A stretch of 8,595 nucleotides of DNA, taken from assembly GCA_903832105.1 (NCBI GenBank), contig CAILAO010000074.1, forward strand, positions 1-8,595. The letters run 5' to 3'. Position 1 is the first letter of the stretch. Each line of letters starts with the position of its first letter. The notes beneath the pieces were generated by a model. It ran no database searches, was not told where the DNA came from, and saw only the letters and a program-made list of their open reading frames with translations. This DNA is from an uncultured Pseudomonadota bacterium. GTDB taxonomy: Bacteria; Bdellovibrionota_B; Oligoflexia; Oligoflexales; CAILAO01. This document shows, piece after piece, positions 5,933 through 8,595 of this stretch. Position numbers and translations under genes: made by a program.

Positions 5933-7870
5933 TCAAAATCTCCCGGAAAACTGTTTAATAAATTGTAGTGATGTTTCCAACATACTGGGTTCATTTAAGT
6001 CTGCATCGGGCCAAGTACAAAGGATGGCGATCTTCGACGATCCGGAGACGGATTTTTGCTTCGGAGTTTCTAAACATAAAATCATCGGATGAGTCCCGGG
6101 ATCCTTACCCCAGTTTGTCTCATCGGTCTTTGCGGGTCTGATCCCCATGCCGTTTGCGGGAAGCCATTCGCCGCAAGGTATTTGCCAGATGATGTCTTTG
6201 ACTTTACTCCAAGCAAATCCTTGTACAACAAGGGTGGTACTTGGATTAATCTGCGAAAAGTTTGTCTTCTTCGAGCTGCTTTCTTGAGTATCTTGCCACA
6301 TGCCAAGAAACGCGATGTTCCCTTCGGTAAGTTTGATCGTAAAACCTTTTTTGATACCGATATCCGAAAATGCCTGAGAAAGTCTTCTAGCGCTGTCTAC
6401 AGGGCTACTGATGAGAGAAAGGTCCAGGCTTGCATGGTTGAGGGCAGCAATTTTTTGAGCTGTATTGGTTGAAAACGGCTTAGGGCTCTCCTTTTTGCTT
6501 TCTGTCTGTGGGACAAAATTTGCTGCCGATGCCGCTTGAGCGGATGTAACACCAGTTGTTTTATCAAATATTTTAGCGTCTTGCTGAGAAGTTTCGGACA
6601 TGAGTTCCTGAGTTAAATCCGGCCCTAAATCCTGCATCAGTTCAGTGGACTCTAAAGTAGTTTCTATTGCATCCAGTTCGTCAAGATCTGAGAACGGATT
6701 TTCCACTTCCTCCGTGGAGGGGGATGTTGAGTTGTCGATTAGTTCTTGAGGCTCGGCCCCAAGGAGTTCGTCGGTGACTGTGAGAGGATCCAAGGAAGAA
6801 GAAACTTCACTACCTTCCAGTGGTTCGGTGCCAGGAATATCGACGGTAAGTGGAGCTAGTGGCCCACCTGGTGCGGCTAACTGCGCAGCTGACGCATCCG
6901 GTTTCGCCTCGTCCTCTTTTTCCTCTTCAATGTCATCGATGTCGTCAAACACGAGGGAGCCATCATCACCCTTAACATCAGAGGTCTTTTTTACGGCAGG
7001 TGAGGCAGCTGGCGGCGCTTCCTCAATTTCGTCAAGATGATCGTCAGCAGCCACATTGGAGGCTTTGACAGGAGACTCGACGTCCCCCGCGCCGAAGGAT
7101 TCTTGCGTGTCCACGGGATCAGCTTCTAATTCACTGCCCTCTTCGACGGCCTCTGACGCATTCCCTCGGTCTAAGGTTGCGCTTTCAGGAGGAATAAACT
7201 CGAACGTCATTGCTTCATCAGTGCCCGAATCGGTCACAAAGTCAAACTGATCATCAAATGAAAGTTCGGTGAAATCTGCAGTATCCGCTGCACCAGTGCC
7301 TTCGGCGTCGCGTGGATTTGCAGCTTCCTCACGCCGCATCTTTTGTGAGGCTTCCATTTGAGCTTTGAGCCGAAGCATACGAGCAGCCGCATCCGCGTGG
7401 GTTTCAAGGAAGTTTTCCATGTAAGATTTCTTCGGTGCATAGCTTTTAACAAGGGATGCAAGTCCCTGATCAATTTGGGAGAATGTGGCAACTAAAGGTT
7501 TTATCTTGTAACCTGTGAAGAAAGCGAGCTGTCTGATGACATCTTGATCGAGGGGATCGGGAACTGCAACCGTTAGAACGCCTCCTTCAAGGGTTAAGGG
7601 TAAAACCCCCAAACGTTCGATTAGTGCCGAGTCTAAGGCGGCTGAGGCGGATGGTGTCACTTCACCAGTAAGATCTTTTGAGGCAAGGCGAAAGTGAGTC
7701 CGCTCTACCAAAAACCGCGATAGTTCTTCCTCGCTTAAAATGCCAAGGGCAATAACCCCCCTCGCAAAGGATGAAGCGCTGGAACCGCTCATATCCTTGA
7801 TCGTTCGACGGTCTGATTCGGTTAATAGACCTTCATCGACTAGCAAACGGCCGAGACCAGAAGATCCCAT
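5933..7870 (-). CDS. Stand-alone degenerate MshEN (GspE/PilB N-terminal) domain protein with acidic linker
   Basis: AAGGG lies 7 bases before the ATG. Residues 1-142 of this 645-residue protein match the MshEN/T2SSE-N domain found ahead of GspE, PilB and MshE ATPases: LGRLLVDEGLLT (6-17), its repeat FARGVIALGILS (35-46) exactly 29 residues later, then L-G-V-L-P-L (87-92) and V-A-V-P-D-P (101-106). No Walker A or B ATPase follows. In c-di-GMP-binding MshEN domains the two 24-residue motifs, 5 apart, begin R-L-G; here the Arg positions are Gly5 and Ser34, so canonical binding is doubtful. Residues 145-185 are basic and probably helical. About 190-430 is a low-complexity acidic region rich in Asp, Glu, Ser and Ala. 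Residues about 466-645 form a folded-looking domain I do not recognise. No signal peptide, so cytoplasmic. It is the first gene of the leftward cluster. Confidence 0.85.
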   Translation of the reverse strand: MGSSGLGRLLVDEGLLTESDRRTIKDMSGSSASSFARGVIALGILSEEELSRFLVERTHFRLASKDLTGEVTPSASAALDSALIERLGVLPLTLEGGVLTVAVPDPLDQDVIRQLAFFTGYKIKPLVATFSQIDQGLASLVKSYAPKKSYMENFLETHADAAARMLRLKAQMEASQKMRREEAANPRDAEGTGAADTADFTELSFDDQFDFVTDSGTDEAMTFEFIPPESATLDRGNASEAVEEGSELEADPVDTQESFGAGDVESPVKASNVAADDHLDEIEEAPPAASPAVKKTSDVKGDDGSLVFDDIDDIEEEKEDEAKPDASAAQLAAPGGPLAPLTVDIPGTEPLEGSEVSSSLDPLTVTDELLGAEPQELIDNSTSPSTEEVENPFSDLDELDAIETTLESTELMQDLGPDLTQELMSETSQQDAKIFDKTTGVTSAQAASAANFVPQTESKKESPKPFSTNTAQKIAALNHASLDLSLISSPVDSARRLSQAFSDIGIKKGFTIKLTEGNIAFLGMWQDTQESSSKKTNFSQINPSTTLVVQGFAWSKVKDIIWQIPCGEWLPANGMGIRPAKTDETNWGKDPGTHPMILCLETPKQKSVSGSSKIAILCTWPDADLNEPSMLETSLQFIKQFSGRF

Positions 7871-8096
7871 GATTCAGCCCTTTATAAAAAATAAATTGGT
7901 TAGCATGACTCCTTACGGTGTCAAAAAATCGATAACCTCAAAAAAAGGTCGAGTCTAATCATTCTTTTAGATATATTACCATACGACGTGGTGAAAAAGT
8001 ACCATCCATAGAAAGATGGTAAAACTTAAAAATATGGTTAGAGATTTTTATCGGTGTATTTTGAGTGGAAGTATTGATTGGAGGAGTTAAGAAAAC
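7871..8096. promoter_or_regulatory. Divergent intergenic region with leftward promoter candidates
   Basis: This 226-base AT-rich spacer should carry promoters for both flanking genes. Leftward, an extended -10 (TGG-TAATAT, from 7981 down to 7973) has a weak -35. A perfect TTGACA (7924 down to 7919) closer to the gene lacks a good -10. Rightward I find no convincing pair; the clearest element is GGAGGAG (8080-8086) ahead of the ATG at 8097. Confidence 0.35.
8000..8021. repeat. Inverted repeat / hairpin in the divergent spacer
   Basis: TACCATC (8000-8006) and GATGGTA (8015-8021) form a perfect 7-bp stem with an 8-base loop. On the leftward strand it is followed by CTTTTT, like a terminator facing left; on the rightward strand it lies about 75 bases before the ATG at 8097. 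It may be an operator or a leader structure. Confidence 0.4.
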
Positions 8097-8595
8097 ATGA
8101 GTACTAAAAAGATCAATCAAAAAGAGCTAAAGGCTCCAGACGTATTTCAATCGAGAGCGTTAGGAACATTGCTATGGTTTGATAAAAACAAGTGGAAGTT
8201 CTTAATTGGAGCTATTCCTATTGTAGCGATTGTGATTGGCTGGTTTGCTTGGAATTCATTCCAGGAATCCAGGTCACAGAAGCGTCTTTCAGTCCTTGCA
8301 ACGGTCGATCAGACTTATGAAAGTGAGGGGAAGGGCATCGAAGCGAAGAGATCGGTTCTTATGAAGGAAATCGACGATCTTCAGAAAACCGCAAAGAAGC
8401 CTGACAAAGACGCAAAAGATGAGCCACAACTTGATCTTCAAAGCGCCAAAAAGAAAGAGGAACTTGAAAAGTCGATTCGTGCTCTAAAACCAGATCGTCA
8501 GAAGTCTCTGAAAGAATACCGGGAATTTTATACGAATTATCAAGGGACCAAGGAAGGGTGGATCGCGGCCCTGAAAGCTACCGCGATCCTAGTGG
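8097..8595 (+). CDS. Single-pass membrane protein, YfgM/TPR-like (3' end missing)
   Basis: An ATG at 8097 with GGAGGAG (8080-8086, a slightly long spacing of 10) opens a frame of 166 codons that runs off the window. The product has a polar N-terminus of about 34 residues, including L-W-F-D-K-N-K-W-K, then one membrane helix (about 35-52, IGAIPIVAIVIGWFAW). A highly charged, probably coiled-coil region (about 56-140) is followed by YREFYTNYQGT and W-I-A-A-L-K-A-T-A-I-L-V, which looks like the first helix of a TPR. This layout (short cytoplasmic end, one helix, extracytoplasmic TPR) matches YfgM, the SecYEG/chaperone-associated protein, and the TPR_21 family. The Lys/Asp/Glu-rich insertion between membrane helix and TPR is longer than I would expect for YfgM. 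The assignment is by architecture, so a general TPR membrane protein is the safer reading. Confidence 0.7.
   Translation, partial: MSTKKINQKELKAPDVFQSRALGTLLWFDKNKWKFLIGAIPIVAIVIGWFAWNSFQESRSQKRLSVLATVDQTYESEGKGIEAKRSVLMKEIDDLQKTAKKPDKDAKDEPQLDLQSAKKKEELEKSIRALKPDRQKSLKEYREFYTNYQGTKEGWIAALKATAILV

Noticed and set aside
5811..6092. 93-codon rightward frame opposite the operon gap
   Set aside because: It lies antisense to the end of the MshEN gene and the 94-codon ORF, with no Shine-Dalgarno at its start.
6774..7250. Serine-rich rightward frames opposite the MshEN protein's acidic linker
   Set aside because: They are antisense shadows of Asp/Glu/Ser codons in the linker; no start signals and no domain.

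Overview
The window looks like a moderate-GC (roughly mid-40s %) Gram-negative chromosome. Lipoprotein and Sec signals, an outer-membrane-style lipoprotein caspase, a type II secretion/pilus ATPase N-terminal domain without the ATPase, and a YfgM-like single-pass protein together suggest a former deltaproteobacterial lineage such as Bdellovibrionota/Oligoflexia. That placement is an inference from gene style, not a proof. No rRNA, tRNA, CRISPR array, transposase or phage gene is visible. Nearly every protein here is predicted to be in, on or outside the inner membrane.

Left part (1-802): the 5' end of a leftward secreted protein is cut by the window edge. A 405-base AT-rich spacer follows, holding a palindrome and a plausible sigma70 promoter. 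Next is a rightward gene for a 74-residue secreted protein with eight cysteines. Its 3' end overlaps by 13 bases the end of the next, convergent gene.

Centre left (790-3951): a lipoprotein caspase-like peptidase (C14 fold, His106/Cys147) is transcribed leftward. It lies head to head with a complete six-transmembrane, cyclic-nucleotide-binding potassium channel of the SthK/HCN type. The two share a 133-base intergenic region. Downstream of the channel, in the same direction, is a cysteine-rich lipoprotein with two 4-Cys repeats and a DUF333-like C-terminus. The caspase/channel pair flanked by two cysteine-rich exported proteins is the most unusual arrangement in the window.

Centre right (3989-7870): a leftward cluster, probably one operon. 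First comes a 645-residue protein with an isolated, degenerate MshEN (GspE/PilB N-terminal) domain, a long acidic linker and an unrecognised C-terminal domain. Then come a possible 22-codon ORF and a 94-residue hypothetical ORF, and last a membrane-anchored TPR protein with a gluzincin metallopeptidase domain (HELSH). The 94-residue ORF and the peptidase gene overlap by 8 bases.

Right edge (8097-8595): a rightward gene, cut by the window end, encodes a single-pass membrane protein with a charged extracytoplasmic region resembling YfgM-type TPR proteins. It is divergent from the MshEN gene across a 226-base spacer that contains a 7-bp-stem hairpin.

Functional links between the caspase, the channel and the cysteine-rich proteins are inferred only from position and from residues visible in the translations; nothing in the sequence proves that they act together.
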